Shown: positions 10,253-22,052 of the stretch, in pieces
Layout of the letters: every line of letters starts with the position of its first letter
How positions within the stretch are numbered: the stretch's first letter is position 1
Source of the DNA: Gloeopeniophorella convolvens
Lineage: Eukaryota; Basidiomycota; Agaricomycetes; Russulales
Reading direction: 5' to 3'
Assembly (NCBI GenBank): GCA_022496205.1
Contig: WTXD01000012.1
Location: 434,001 to 498,000 of the forward strand
DNA: 64,000 nucleotides
The notes under the pieces: model-generated
What the model was told of the DNA's origin: nothing
The model's database searches: none
The model's input: the letters and a program-made list of their open reading frames with translations, nothing else
Program-made: the position numbers and the translations under genes

Positions 10253-13007
10253 ATGTCAATCCGTCCCTTAGCGGCTGTCCGGTCTTGGGATTGCGACTTT
10301 AAAGGCGAAGCCGCGGATGTACTCCTCATGACAATCTCGGACTACCTCCAGACAGAATGTGGTGTGTACTGCTGACATGCAAGCATCGTCAATGCCTCGG
10401 GAACAGGGAAATCACGCCTGGTGGATGAATTGGCAAAGAAGATCATCACTGTGCCGATGTGTTCACGGAAGCCAACCGCTAGGGGTCTGTATAACATGAT
10501 CCTATTTTCATTGGGCTGCACACTAAGGATATTGACAGGGTTTCCACCTGCTGATGCTGCCTTTCGCGAGTGGCTTATCGTTAATGGAAATGACCAAGGG
10601 AAACTTGCACGAAGGCTCTGTGCACTTCTGTGCTCGCTCATGGAACGCACCTTGGCCGTACTTAAATCACTAGATGTTTTGCAAGGTATCATCCATTCAC
10701 AATGTGAAGCGCTGTGATGTTCAGCCGCTAAGTTCCTCCAGGCACGCCTGTGGCCCCGAGGGGATCCAGAGGTGCAAATGTTCATATGCGCGCCGTAGCG
10801 CGTCAGGAACGCCTCGCGTCTGGGTTTCGCGACCTCATGACGACCGGGCAGAAGTTCAGCACGACGAACGCTTTTCGACAGAAGTTCTTCAGCGAGGTCA
10901 TCCAAGGGGCCGAATCGGTGCGTCTCCGTGTGTCCCTCCTATCGAGCCAAGGCGCGCTCATGGTCTGTATGGTAGTCCATTCGAAATCATGGCAAGCCGT
11001 CCGGAAAGCGTGGCAATGGACCGTTTCTCACCTTTGTGCTCAAGGGACCGATTGCAGACGCCTTGTCGAGTCAGTGGGACAAGATCTGGCCCGCTTTATA
11101 GACCCCGAGGATGTCCTCGGCGGGTGGCGACCGCGACGACCGCTCCTCATCTTTGCGTTTGACGATTCTCATCATCTTGCAGAGGTCCAGCCAGGGTAGA
11201 CGTGGTCAATCCTCCGAGTTGCACCGCGCCCTACGGAATATCGGCCATTTTGCCATCTTCTCGCTGTTCCTCACGACTGCGGGCAGGACCTGTGTCCCCC
11301 CTCCGCACTGGCAGGCGGCGCTGGACCCTTCCATTGGGTTCCAGAGCGTTGGGTACAGTATGTTCCCGCCTCTCAACCCTTTGCCGCCTATCACCGAGAC
11401 CGGCTTCCATATGCTCGCTATCACTGCGGTCGAAGGAGAGGTCAAACTCAGCGACGTCGTGACAAATGAATGGATCTGCCACCTGGGCCGTCCCCTGTCG
11501 GTGTCTCTGCCTCTCTCACTCCCCCACACGTGCTCACGGCGCCGCCCCGAACAGGTTCGGATCCCTCTACGATGCCTTTCCAACCTCCTCCGCCGAGCGC
11601 GGCTCGCTGATCCACTTCGCAGAGCAGAAGCTGCTCTGCGTGCCCTCGATCTCCATGGTGACGCAACCGCTCCCCGCGCCAGGCCTCCCGCCGCTGGACA
11701 GCTGTGTCCTCGCCTGCCTCTCCGCGGTCCTCGGTCTGGAGCTCAAGCCCGTGGACGCGGCGGGGCACGCCCTCGAGCACGGCCAGATCGAGCGGCACAT
11801 GCGGCGCTGCATCGCCGCGGTGCCCGGGTCCCCGCGCCTGGCTACCGCCGCCGGCGCGGAGCCCTTCCTGGCCGAGGCGGCAGCCGCGGCGATCGCGGAG
11901 AGCGGCGCGAGCGCGGCGTGCCACCTCGCCCGGGTCCTGGGCCGCCTGGCGTGCGTGGACTGCGGCACGACGGGCGAGCTCGTGGCGCTGCTGCTCCTGC
12001 TGGAAGCGCGCCGCGCAGCCGCAGACAAAGCAGCCATGTCCGCGCGCGCGGGCCCCAGCGACGGGTCCCCCGCGCTCAAGCGCACCGCAACCGTCGAGCA
12101 GTTCCTCGAGGCGCTCCTGCCGGCGCCGGTCTCTGCGCAGCTGGGGGCCATCCTGCCGACGTGCTTCGTCCCGCAGGATAAGGATAAGTCCCTCCGGGAG
12201 GCGTTCGAGGGCTGCCGCGTCTGGTTCAACCACGTCGTGAAGGTCGGCGACCAGCAGATGCTCAACGTCCGCGAGCTGTGGAAGTTCGTCGCGCGCGGCG
12301 CGCTCGTGCTCCGCGCCAACGGCGGCCAGGTCGGCGTCGACGTCGTCGTACCCGTGTGCCATGCCAGTCCCGGCGGCGTGCTCTCGCGCCACACGGTGTC
12401 GGCCATCCTCATCCAGGTCAAGAACGACGCGCTGTTCCAGGCGGAGCCCCGCCCCGCGTTGTTCTCCCTGATGGACCCGTTCGGGCTCGCGCTGTTCAAC
12501 GACGGCGACGCGGCGCTGCCGGTCATCCGCATGGTCTTTGCGCTTGCAGCGGACGCGCCGGCGGTGGTGCCTTTGCCCCAAGGCGCGTGCGGCGGCGAGG
12601 GCCGCTACACCGCGTACGACTTCTGGCTCGCTGGGGCCACCCCGGACACGTTCCCGCTCGTCGGCGCCGACGCCGCGGAATACGAGGCCATCTTGCGGCG
12701 GTCTATGCAGATGGACGACGCTGTGCCGCTTGAAGGGGATGACATTGGTGAGGGGAGGATGGCGCTCAGGGCTGCTGCAAGGCCGCTGTTCAGGAAGGGC
12801 GCCCTGCATAGCGCTGCGTACGTCTCGCTGGAGCAGGCCTCGGGACGGTCTGGGGAACTGGCGTCGGGCTCGGCGTGGCAGTCTGGGAAGCAAGCCTCGG
12901 AATGCCGTGCGGGGCGTCAGCCGAGCAAGGGCAAGGGCAGGAACAAGAGCCGGCGCAAACGGCGGAGGCCGGCGGCGACCGCACTTGATGTTTCCACACG
13001 GCCGTGA
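10253..13007 (+). pseudogene. P-loop NTPase-REase-fold nuclease protein (Crinkler-like module), disrupted
   Basis: Order along the strand: Walker A SGTGKS at about 10397-10414; an exon break at about 10483-10540 that joins to GFPPADAAF; an NTPase core with Walker B LLIFAFDDSH at about 11143-11172; a sensor-1-like FSLFLTTAG; and a long helical region. The C-terminal domain has GVDVVVPV near 12333 and ILIQVKN near 12406. Asp followed by Q-x-K on a beta strand fits a PD-(D/E)xK (REase) active site. Similar NTPase-nuclease proteins are multi-copy in polypores, and this pairing is described for Crinkler-type proteins; that link is my inference. Defects: in-frame TGA at 10373-10375 before Walker A, in-frame TAG at 11197-11199 after Walker B, and a frame change near 11209-11216. 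The last 480 codons stay open. It is probably a recent pseudogene, or else a locus with unusual processing. Confidence 0.6.
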
Positions 13008-13246
13008 CGATCCTGCTGGGCTTTCTGCGACAAAACTGCTCTGCATTAACTGGAGTCTGCTGCGCCCTAGGTTGTATTACATGATCGATGTAGCGTGTTG
13101 TTGCGTGTGCCAGCCAGTAACAAGAAACCGAGAATTGCGCCGCTCATTTGCGTATTAATACGCGCGTCAAATGCGCGCGGGGCATCGTATCGTACCGTAA
13201 CAGCCATGCAGAGAGATGTTCGTGTGCGGAAGAACCGCGGTGTCCA

Positions 13247-14696
13247 TTAGAGGCAGAGAGTCGCGTCCATCGTCATCACTGCAGAGCACGCGTCAGTGCG
13301 CCGTGGGGGCGACGGGGAGCAGACGCACCCTGGCCAAAGTACACCCCGTGCGCGGGGTTGATGCCGGTCGACGCTACGCGTGGAGAGGAGGCGGGCGTCA
13401 GCGCAGTTCGGCCCCACAGACGAGTCGGCGCTGCGGCGCGTACGTACGGATCGAGCGGCTGCACTCTGGGTCCTCCTGGCTCGCGCACCGGCGGACCGTC
13501 GACGCGTTCGCTGCGCGGCGCGTCAGCGGGGGGTACAGAATGGAGCGTGCTCGGGTACGCACGCGGCTCCTCGAACTGCCAGTACTCGTTCGCACTGCGG
13601 GGAGGAGTGTCAGTGGCGCTGGGACTGGATGCACGACGCTGGGAGGTGTGCGTACAAGTGGCGGTACCCGAGGGACCTGGGCACCATGGTGGGCACGCCG
13701 TCTGTCAGCAGCACACGTCAGCCGACCCGCACGCGGCAACAGGCAGAACGCATGAAGAGCGCACCCCAAGTATGCACGCCTGCAGCCCCAACGAGCAGTC
13801 AGTCAGCACCCCGACGCATACACGCAGCACAGCACGGCGCGCGCGACGCACCGCGGAAGATATTCTCGCGCCCCAGCGCCGCCTCTAACAACTCTGCGAA
13901 CGCCACGTCGCCCATGCGCGGCTGGCCTGCCACACCATGAGCACGAGCACCGCCAGCATGCGCGCACGCACGCACCGAACGTGAACAGCCGCACGCGCGC
14001 AACGCCCGGGATATGCGCGCGCACCGCGAGCGCAGCCAGCGCCGCGAGCGCGCCGCCCATCGAGTGCCCCGCGAGCGCGAGCGCGTACCCCGCACAGCGC
14101 GCCTCGGCAAGCTCGCGCACGAGCGCACGCAGCGCGGCGCGCGCGACCGAGTCGTACGCGATCTGGAAGCCCGCGTGCACGCGCGCGCCGGTGTCGGCGG
14201 GCGCGCCGACCGCGGTGAGCGGTGCCAGCGCGAAGTTGCCGTCTGGAGTAGGGGTGAGGGGTCGGGGCGTGATTGGGGCGGGGCGGGGCGCGCGCACCGG
14301 TGAGGACGTCGAGGAGCTCGTGGCTCCCGCGGAAGACGAGGACGAGCTCGCGGCGCGCGTCGTCGCGCGCGACAAAGCCGTGCGCGTGCGTGATGAGGTT
14401 CGTGAACTGTCCCGCGGGCGTCAGGTCAGCGGCGGGGGCAGAGGGGGCGGGGCACGCACGGACGCGACGAGCGTGTTGCCGAGCGGGCGCGGGCACAGCG
14501 TCTGGTACACCGCCGAGGCGTAGCGCGCGTAGTGCGCGAGCTCGCCGTACACGTTGGGCGAGATGCCCGCCGCGGGTGGGACGTGTGTTAGGGGTGCTTG
14601 TGCGTGCGGTGGCGCTGCGAGGGCGGGGACGAGGGCGATGAGAGCAGCGAGGGCGGCGAGTCCGGGGCGCATGGGGGAAAGAGAGAGGGCACGCAA
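13247..14696 (-). CDS. Secreted class 3 triacylglycerol lipase
   Basis: Extracellular alpha/beta hydrolase that would cut fatty-acid esters. Start at MRALSLSPM (14696), or eight codons later at MRPGLAAL; the hydrophobic run LAALAALIALVPALA is a signal peptide. The first exon continues with ISPNVYGELAHYARYASAVY. The next gives LVLVFRGSHELLDVLT (oxyanion region), then HAGFQIAYDS and the nucleophile elbow GHSMGG. Further small exons give VHTWDGVPTMVP, with the likely catalytic Asp, then NEYWQFEEP, STGINPAHGVYFGQ and a final VMTMDATLCL ending in TAA at 13247. The last four introns are short and have GT-AG ends. The overall length, about 300 residues, is normal for class 3 fungal lipases. The gene is convergent with the NTPase-nuclease locus. 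Confidence 0.88.
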
Positions 14697-14953
14697 CTCC
14701 CGTCAGGAGGACTGGCAGGGGCATTTACGTCTACGGAATGGAGTCGATTCCGGACATCGAGCGGCGGCGCTGGCAGCGGTCGACAGGTCACGCTCGCCGT
14801 CCGCAAACAAGATCCGGCGGCGGTGCCACTCCGACCCCCGCACCCCGCACTCGACAATACGGGGATATCATAATCCACATAGTACGCATAAGTAAGTAAT
14901 CACCAAACAGAATGTGCAATAATAATCAACTAGCAGCGAGGAGTACGTCTACG
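14697..14953. other. Short spacer: lipase promoter and VPS8 3' flank
   Basis: About 260 bp between two minus-strand genes. AT-rich near 14860-14940. No further motif is supported. Confidence 0.5.
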
Positions 14954-17900
14954 CTACACAGGCTGCCCCACCGCAGCCGCGGCCGCGACCACCTCCGCAG
15001 GCACGCACCCCGCATGGAACACCGCGCCACTCCGAAGCACAACCACGCCCTCGCCTCCGCCGCCGCCCTCACCCACCGCGTCCCGCACAGGCACCAGCGC
15101 CCGCCGACACGCCCCGCACGCCCCCGCGCGCGGCGCCCACCCGCGGCCCCGCGCCCGCGCCGCCGCCTCGGACACCGCAAACACGTCGCGCGCGAGCAGC
15201 CGCCGCGCGAGCGCGAGCGCATCGCCCTCGCCGCGGTACGCCTCGAGCATCCCGCGCAGCACCGCGCGGAACTCGGTGTACGGCGTCCCGCCGCGCGGCG
15301 AGCGCGCCGCGCTGCCGACGAGCCGCGCGAAGAGCCGCGCGAACGAGACGCGCGCGCGGCCCCGCGCTGCGCTCGCCGAGACGAGCGCGGCGAACGTCTG
15401 CTGCACGAGCGCGCGGAGCGCCGATAGGGCGGGCGGGGGCGGTGCGTCGGCGGAGGTGTCGGCGGAGGGCGGGGGCGGACAGCACGCCGAGACGGCCTGC
15501 ACGGCGCCGATCTGCGCGTGCAGCAGCGCGAACCAGAGGTCCTCCACGGGCGCGTCGGGCGGCTCGTCGTGCGCGTTGGAACGCTCCACGCACACCGCGA
15601 CGCCCGCGCGCCCGACCGCCTCGAGACTCTCCACGCACCGCCGCGCCTCCTCCTCTCCCTCCCCATCACCCGAGCCCTCCGCACCACGCGCAAGCAGCCC
15701 GCCGAGTGTCGTCGCCAGCCGCGCGTTGAACGCGTCCGCCTTGGCGAGCGCCGCACGCGGGCTGCCGCGCCAGTTGAGCGCCCACACGACCGCGTCGCGC
15801 GCGCCGCGCGCCTCGCAGGTGTCGAGCGTCGCGTCCCAGTCGAGGTAGTCCGGCGGGAGGTGCGCAAGCGCGGGAATCACGCCCCCCGGCTCGAGATCGC
15901 ACAGCAGCGCGACGTACGCCGCGCGCAGCGCCGGCGGCACGCGCGGCGACGGGCCCGCCCCCGCGTGCGCCGGCTCCTCCTCGTGCGAGGGCGGTCCCAG
16001 CAGGCAGCGCAGGTACGCAAAGCGCGCGGGCGCGTCGTCGCCGAGCGCGACGAGCGCGGGCTCGTGCAGGTGCGGCGCGTGCGCGTCCACGAACCGCGCC
16101 GTCTCGACCGCGCTCGCGGCGAGGAACTCGGGCAGCGCGCCCGCGAGCGTCTCCGCGAGCGCGCCGGGCAGCGCGCCGCCCGCGGCGGCGGACGCGGTGG
16201 CGAGGATCTCGTGCGCGCTCGCGAACAGCTCGGGCGCGCGCACGGCCGGGTCGCGCAGGTGCGCGCGCAGCAGCGGCGCCCACTGCGCCTCCTGGCGGTG
16301 CCACGCGCGCAGGATGCGCCAGAAGCCCGCGGCCTCGAAGAGCGGGAGCAGCGCGTCGGCCTCGTGCGGCGTGTACGCGGAGAGCAGGTACTCCGCCGCG
16401 AGCTGCCGGTCCTCGCGCGTGCTGCCGTCCGCGTCTGCCGCGAGCCCGACTAGCAGCCCGTGCAGCACGCTCGGCGGCATCTGGATGAACTGCGGGTACT
16501 TTGGCACGTTGCGCGCGACGAAGATGTGCACGAAGGTCGCTGCGCCGGGCGGGAGCGCCGCGGAGGGCGGGGCGGTGCTGGCGGACGAGGACGCGAGGAT
16601 CTCGAGCAGGATCTTGACGATTACGAGGCGGCTCGCGCCGCCGGCGTCCTCGTCGTTCAGGTAGGCGTCTTCGAATGCGAGGTCGAGCGCGTGCAGGAAC
16701 GCCTCGGCGTCGAAGCGCAGCAGCAGCCGGCAGTAGGGGTATGTCGGCTCGAGCCCGCCGTCCTCCTCCGCGGTCAGGACGAGCTTGCCGCCGTCGCCGC
16801 GCGGCCACGTGCTTGAGCGCCCGTGGAAGAGGAACGTGTACAGGTCGCGCTTCGCCTCCGTCGCCTCGTCTTCATCCAGCGGCTCCTCGCTCGGGTACGT
16901 GAGGCCCGACAGCACGTCCGCCAGGTACGGGTACACCTTGTACGCGTTGACGATGACCGGCTCCAGCGTCTCCTCGTCCGTGGTGCCCGCGCGGCGCAGC
17001 TGCATGACGCGGCGGATGAGCCCGAGCATCTCCACGACCGGCGCGACGTAGTCCCGCATCGCGCGCGTGTAGACGTAGATGAGCGCGTCGTACAGCCGGT
17101 GCGCCTGGCAGAGCTGCACCGCCTGGTCGATGTCGAGGCACGCCGGGTCGATGTGCCAGATGACGCGCTCGGCGCGGTCCGCGCGCCCGTGCGCCGCGTG
17201 CATGGCGATGAGCCGCTGTGCGATCCGCGGGTCGACCGTGTGCACGTCGTGCTCGAGGATGAACGTCTCGAGCTGCTCGAGGTAGATCTGCGCAATGCCC
17301 GCGTCGTCGTACGCCTGGAAGAGGTCTTCGAAGAGGAATTCAAAGTCGCCGAGCGCGATGCATGCGCGCGCACACGTCGCGACCAGGTTTTCGAACAGGG
17401 ACGTTCGGTCGACGCCGCGGCCGTCTGGGGTGCGGTGCGTTGCGTCCGTCATGCGCTCCTCCGAAAACGCGTATCGCGTTGATGCGACCATGAGCTCCCG
17501 CATCTTCTCGCCGACCACCTTCTTCAGCTCCTGTGGGTCATCCGGCAGTCCGTTCCTGTTGCCGGGAGCCGTACCGAGGTAGTACGATCGCGTGAGGTCG
17601 ATCGCGTTCAGAAAATCGCCGTCTTCGACAAACGAGAGGATGCGGTCCGCCCACGTGAGTAGCGTGCCAACTTGCACTTCGTATCGACCCTGTGCGGATA
17701 AGGTGCGTCAAAAGCGCGACGGTCTCCCCAACATACGATTGCGCTTACAAGAAGGAAGATCTTGCCCTTGTAGGTGCGCACGCTATGCGCAATATCGCCC
17801 ATTGCGTCCGAGTACGAGAACGCGCCGTTGATGGTATGTGATATTGTAGGCGATATCAACGAGGTGGGGTCGAAATGTACATGTTCGACCAGTGCATGTG

Positions 17901-19943
17901 TGTGCACGTCGTATACTTCCAGCCCAGACGCGGTGACGGCGAGGATTTGCTAAGCAAACGAGCGTATTGGGTCAGAACAGCCACGCAGGGTAAAGAAGCG
18001 CGAACGAACCCACATTGGCGTTTAACCACTGCAGTGCGCACACGTTGTCCTGCGCCCTCCATCGCGCCTTCTCCTCAAGCACGAGCCGCCCGACCTCGAT
18101 CGTTGTCGTCTTGCCCGTCCGTTGATTTGTGACCTTCTCCGACGTCTTGAGCTCGGATACCAGAAGTAGGCGCAACGTCGGGCCCCACGAGTACAGCAGC
18201 ATCGGCGTTGTCGGCGGAGGTTTTACAATGCCTTTGCCGTTAACCTTTTTCGCGGGCTCCAATTTCATGCTGCCTGGTGGCGCGCCAGGAACGACGCTCG
18301 GAAACCACGCCAGCGCACCGCGAAACTTCGCCTTGCCCATTTGCTCGTCATCCTCGTCGCGGTGCTTGCGGTACCACGTTTTTGGTGACGGCTTGAGACC
18401 AACGATCACTATCTTCACTGCCGTGAGAAGTGCGGTTACGTTGTACGCATCCGTTGGGTGAGGCACTGTTCCGAGGGGAAGAGGCGCCATAGCAAGAATA
18501 GTGTTTGCGCGCCTTGCTCGCCTCCGGTGAAATGGTAGCTGCCCTGGAACATGAATCTCCTCGTCGGGGTATTTTCCGAGTATCCGCAACACGTCCGATG
18601 CCTCAAAGAAGAGCGCCTTGCCCAGACTGTGGTAAAACGCCAGCCCCGTTTGGTCTGCTGTGACGACTGCGGTGTGCCGCCCGGCCACAAAGCCGATGTT
18701 GACAATGCGTGAACCTTGTATGTGGCCCTCTTTCCGACCTGACGCGACTGCGGCGAGCGTTGTAGGTGGAACGGACCGCGCGGATACCTGCGGTTTGCTC
18801 AGGTCAAAGAGCTGTATGTGCCCCGTAGCGTGGCCAGCCGCAACAAATGTGTGGTCATGCGACAGCGCAAGCGCAGTGACCGCTCCGACCGTCTTCTCTG
18901 TACCACCATAAGCGCAGTTCGAGGGAGTCAGGGCTCATGCTCACCAGAGGCCGGGTCCCCACACACGCATTTGAGCGTCTGCTTGAAATCAAACACAAGT
19001 ATCCGCCCACTGTCCGTGCCGATGCAGACGAGCCCATTTGCGGCCATGACCATGGGCGCACCGACCGCCGCCGTGCCCAGCACTGCCTGTGCCTTGTTTG
19101 ACGGATGCGTGTAGAGGTGTGCACCGAGGGCTCGTAGGTGTGTCCACCGGAATACCTCGCGTGCGGAGAGGTCATGGCCGTTTGTCGGGGGGAGGTCGCG
19201 CTTCTCCGCACCTAGCAGGGGAAGGCGCGACGAGGAGGATGAGGGCGAGAGTGCGGAGAAATTGGATGGTGATGGCGAAGCGCCTGGGAACGCAGATTGT
19301 ATGCTCGTTGATGAAGGTTCTTGTGAGGCATACGGCGTGTAGGAACGTAAGCGGGAAATCGTGGGGTTCAGGAAGGGTAGGGATGGATGCAGGTGGGAGG
19401 CAGCGCCGTTCGGTAGGGACAAAGACATGGCGGGCGGTGAGGAAAAGGATGCAGAGACAGAAGATGGCGCTGGCGATAGGACACGCGGCGGCTGCATGCG
19501 CACAAGGTGAAGGGTACGGCCACGCGATGAGCGGCACCGTGACGGAGAGGCATGCGAGGAAGCACACTCACCGGTGCCTCGTCTTCAACCACTATTCCTA
19601 TTGGTGGGTGGCCATGCAATAATGAATGCTCAACCTCACGCTCCTCAACAACGTCCTCGTCGTCTTCGTCTTCGTCACCTAAGACGTCTCGCATCTGTTG
19701 GCGGTAGCTGGCGTGGGAGACTGCCGCGTCCGCGCCGTCGTACACGAACGCCTCTCCTTCGTCATCGTCCTCGTCGTCGAGCTTGGCATGAGTTCCATGG
19801 ACAGGCGGCTCGTCCTCGTCATCGAATAACTCGCCCATGCGCGCCGAGTAGTCCCCGCCATGTGTATCGACGTGTTCCTCGTCGTCCGAGCCGAAATCCG
19901 AGAAACCGAGCGACGGCCGTCGAGAGTGGTCCGTTACGGACAT
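14954..19943 (-). CDS. VPS8: VPS8, CORVET tethering complex subunit
   Basis: Endosomal tether that binds Rab5-type GTPases and drives early endosome fusion. The start is at MSVTDHSRRPSLGF (19943); an upstream in-frame Met at 19967 is possible. The N-terminus is acidic and Ser-rich (FGSDDEEHVD). A beta-propeller follows (CIGTDSGRILVFDF, DHTFVAAGHATGHIQLFDL, VVTADQTGLAFYHSLGKALFF). A very long helical exon opens with VGTLLTWADRILSFVEDGDF and includes a clathrin-repeat-like region (DFEFLFEDLFQAYDDAGI, ERVIWHIDPACLDIDQAV). The C-terminus is a RING-like Cys cluster (CGACRRAL, then HAGCVPAEV), though only part of a full RING can be matched. Four or five introns, all in the first third. The last exon is a single open frame of 907 codons, extremely GC-rich, with no stops. 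The gene is likely functional. Confidence 0.9.
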
Positions 19944-20158
19944 AATTCGTGGCGACGCCGGCAGCAAAGGCTCGCCGAACGTGAGGGTAGAGGTTAGGTT
20001 TTACGGGTGTAGTACAAGAGCTCGACGGCGGCGCGGACACTTTCCGGAGCGTGGCTCGGACCCCGGACCATTCCGTCAGCGGTCCCCGCCGTAAATTCGG
20101 GGTCTTTCCGCAGTGCGATAACGTTAACCACTTGATTTTCGTCCGCAAGACCGTGGCC
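19944..20158. other. VPS8 upstream region
   Basis: Short promoter-side sequence between the VPS8 start and the first copy of the GC-hairpin repeat. No TATA-like element was seen. Confidence 0.4.
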
Positions 20159-20231
20159 ACTCGAGAAGGGCCGCCTGTGGCGGCAGGTGCATTCACTTGC
20201 AAATGCATCGCTGTGCTTGTTATTGTCGTTG
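20159..20231 (-). repeat. GC-hairpin dispersed repeat, copy 1
   Basis: Written on the plus strand it starts ACTCGAGAAGGGCCGCC, then a 3-nt loop, GGCGGCAGGTGC, then a TTGCAA block and a tail rich in TTGT (GCTTGTTATTGTCGTTGTT). The same block recurs at 21821 and 54870 in the opposite orientation. This copy lies about 215 bp upstream of the VPS8 start codon. The shape, a GC head with an inverted repeat followed by a T/G simple tail, is like a short interspersed element, but no tRNA-type A/B boxes were confirmed. Confidence 0.7.
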
Positions 20232-21820
20232 TTCAATCAATAGGTTCATTCGCGTCACATGGAGATTGGGTTGACCGGTTGATGGAGCGCTGCGGGTGTA
20301 TTGAATGAAAAACACAGAAACGACGCTGGGTGTCTGTACTCGCAGCAAACGTGCAGCGTCTGCTCATCGTACATGATATACACAATGATACTATACTCCA
20401 TAGTGTAACAAGACCGATTCTATTGGGTGCAGCGCCCGCATGAAACCCGCGCGTGCGGCACTGTGCGGCACCAACGGAGGAAGGGAGTGATATCCATCAT
20501 GGAACGACTGTCTTCCGGGATCGGATGAGGTCAGCAACGGAGACTAAGTGAGGGGAGTGGCACAGCGAGCGGGGGAGCACTCAGACGCGCGCGCAATCTC
20601 CGATCGCAGCAGGACGTAAGCAGGACGCCAATAAGTGGTTGCGATACCTCGACGAAGGGCCTGAGAGGCCATTGGAAAGCACGCTAAAAATGGTATTTTA
20701 GTGTGTGCAAGACATGATTGACAGGGGGAAAAATATGGGTATCGAGGGCATGGAGGGAAGCAGGAAGGGACGGCGAAGGGAGAAGTGTGCGACCGCTCTC
20801 CCTTATCGCGTTTTCCTCCTCCAATTTGCCACGGCACCACCATGACCCCCGTCCCATGGCCTCGTCTCGAACCAAGGTGGCACAACTGCGCCGCTGCCGT
20901 GAGTTTCTTTGCGCAGCGACGTAGCTGCCACGTATCTTGCCGACACGTGCCCCTCCACTTCCCCACCTCATTCGTCAGAGTGCGGTCTCACTTCCTTGAA
21001 CGAGGTTGGTAATACCCCAACTTCAAATCCAAATCACCGCCCCCGCCACTCCATGACCGCGTCTGCGCCGTCGAGCGCTGCCCCGAACCGCCGCGGCGAT
21101 ATTTCGCGCGCGAGGCCGACTTTGCGAGCCCAAGCAGCAATGGCCGCACCCCAACATACGCTACTGCCGCGCCGTGATGAGCGTGGCTACAGTAACAACT
21201 TGAGCCCGAGTGCTGGCGATGGCACGCCAGTGCACGCCGCCGTGCCACTGATATGGCTGTCCCGCGCCGACACGAGACCGGCACGCAACTTATGCATAGT
21301 GTTCAGACTGTACTTTGTGTAGCCTCTCAAAATAAGACATCATTGTCAACCAGCACCATGCGCAGCAACGCACCACGCACACAGATTAGCAAGATCAATA
21401 GCACAAAGTGACACAAACACAAGGATTATGGGAAAAAACATGAGATGGCCGAGGTCAGGGTCCAGTGCAGTCTGTAGGCAGGCGGAGACCAGGGCGAAGC
21501 AGCAGTGCGAAAGAGTAAAGGAACATGTCAGAGCCAGGAATGACTTTTTATTATTATCCATTTACGTGCACCTCGGCGTACAGAACCCTATGTAGCACGT
21601 TAGCCCTACATTCTCCTCCATCTAATCAATCACAGCCCTTCCCAGGAATGACTTATCCTGGGCCACTACTCATAAAGTACGTACGCTACTCAGTAGTTTG
21701 AGGCGTGGAATGTACAGCTGGAGCCCCCTGTGCTAGATCAAGCTCAAAGCTCAACCGTCAAGAGCTCTGTCGCAAGATGCAGTGCTAATCGGCATGCACC
21801 TAAGTCAACAAAAACACAAT
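20232..21820. other. Intergenic, no gene recognised
   Basis: About 1.6 kb, lower in GC than the VPS8 side. The longest frame is 140 codons on the minus strand (20544-20966) and has no motif or splice support. AT-rich stretches occur around 20340-20410 and 21530-21680. I see no gene in it. Confidence 0.5.
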
Positions 21821-21876
21821 CACAAGCAGATTTGCAAGCAACGGCACCTGCCGCCGTGGGCGGCCCTTCTCGAGTG
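21811..21876 (+). repeat. GC-hairpin dispersed repeat, copy 2
   Basis: Plus strand: an A/C-rich lead (AAAACACAATCACAAGC), a TTGCAAGCAA block, GGCACCTGCCGCC, a 3-nt loop, and GGCGGCCCTTCTCGAGTG. It matches copies 1 and 3 over about 55 bases with few changes. It lies about 180 bp past the end of the HeLo-like gene. Confidence 0.7.
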
Positions 21877-22052
21877 CAAGGTGCTTCTGTAGGACGGCTC
21901 CCTGTCCAGGGGAAAGTTCCCGTATATACGTACGAAGCAGCTATTCCGGCGATTCCCACGGGTTTCTCCCGGCAAAGAGTTTGGCATGCAAGCAGTGTAA
22001 TCAACTTACGTCAGTCTTCTCCCGCGAACATTAGCGGCAGCTATTTTTTTTT

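Noticed and set aside
11448..13046. 532-codon minus-strand frame opposite the NTPase-nuclease locus
   Set aside because: It is an antisense shadow of the GC-rich nuclease exon: Arg/Glu/Gly-heavy composition, no domain, no start context. The plus strand carries the motifs.
14926..15867. Arg-rich 313-codon minus frame inside VPS8
   Set aside because: It overlaps the 907-codon VPS8 exon in another frame. The composition is typical of GC-rich shadow frames.
20544..20966. 140-codon minus frame in the VPS8/HeLo spacer
   Set aside because: Cys/Pro/Arg-rich, with no splice support, homologous motif or promoter.
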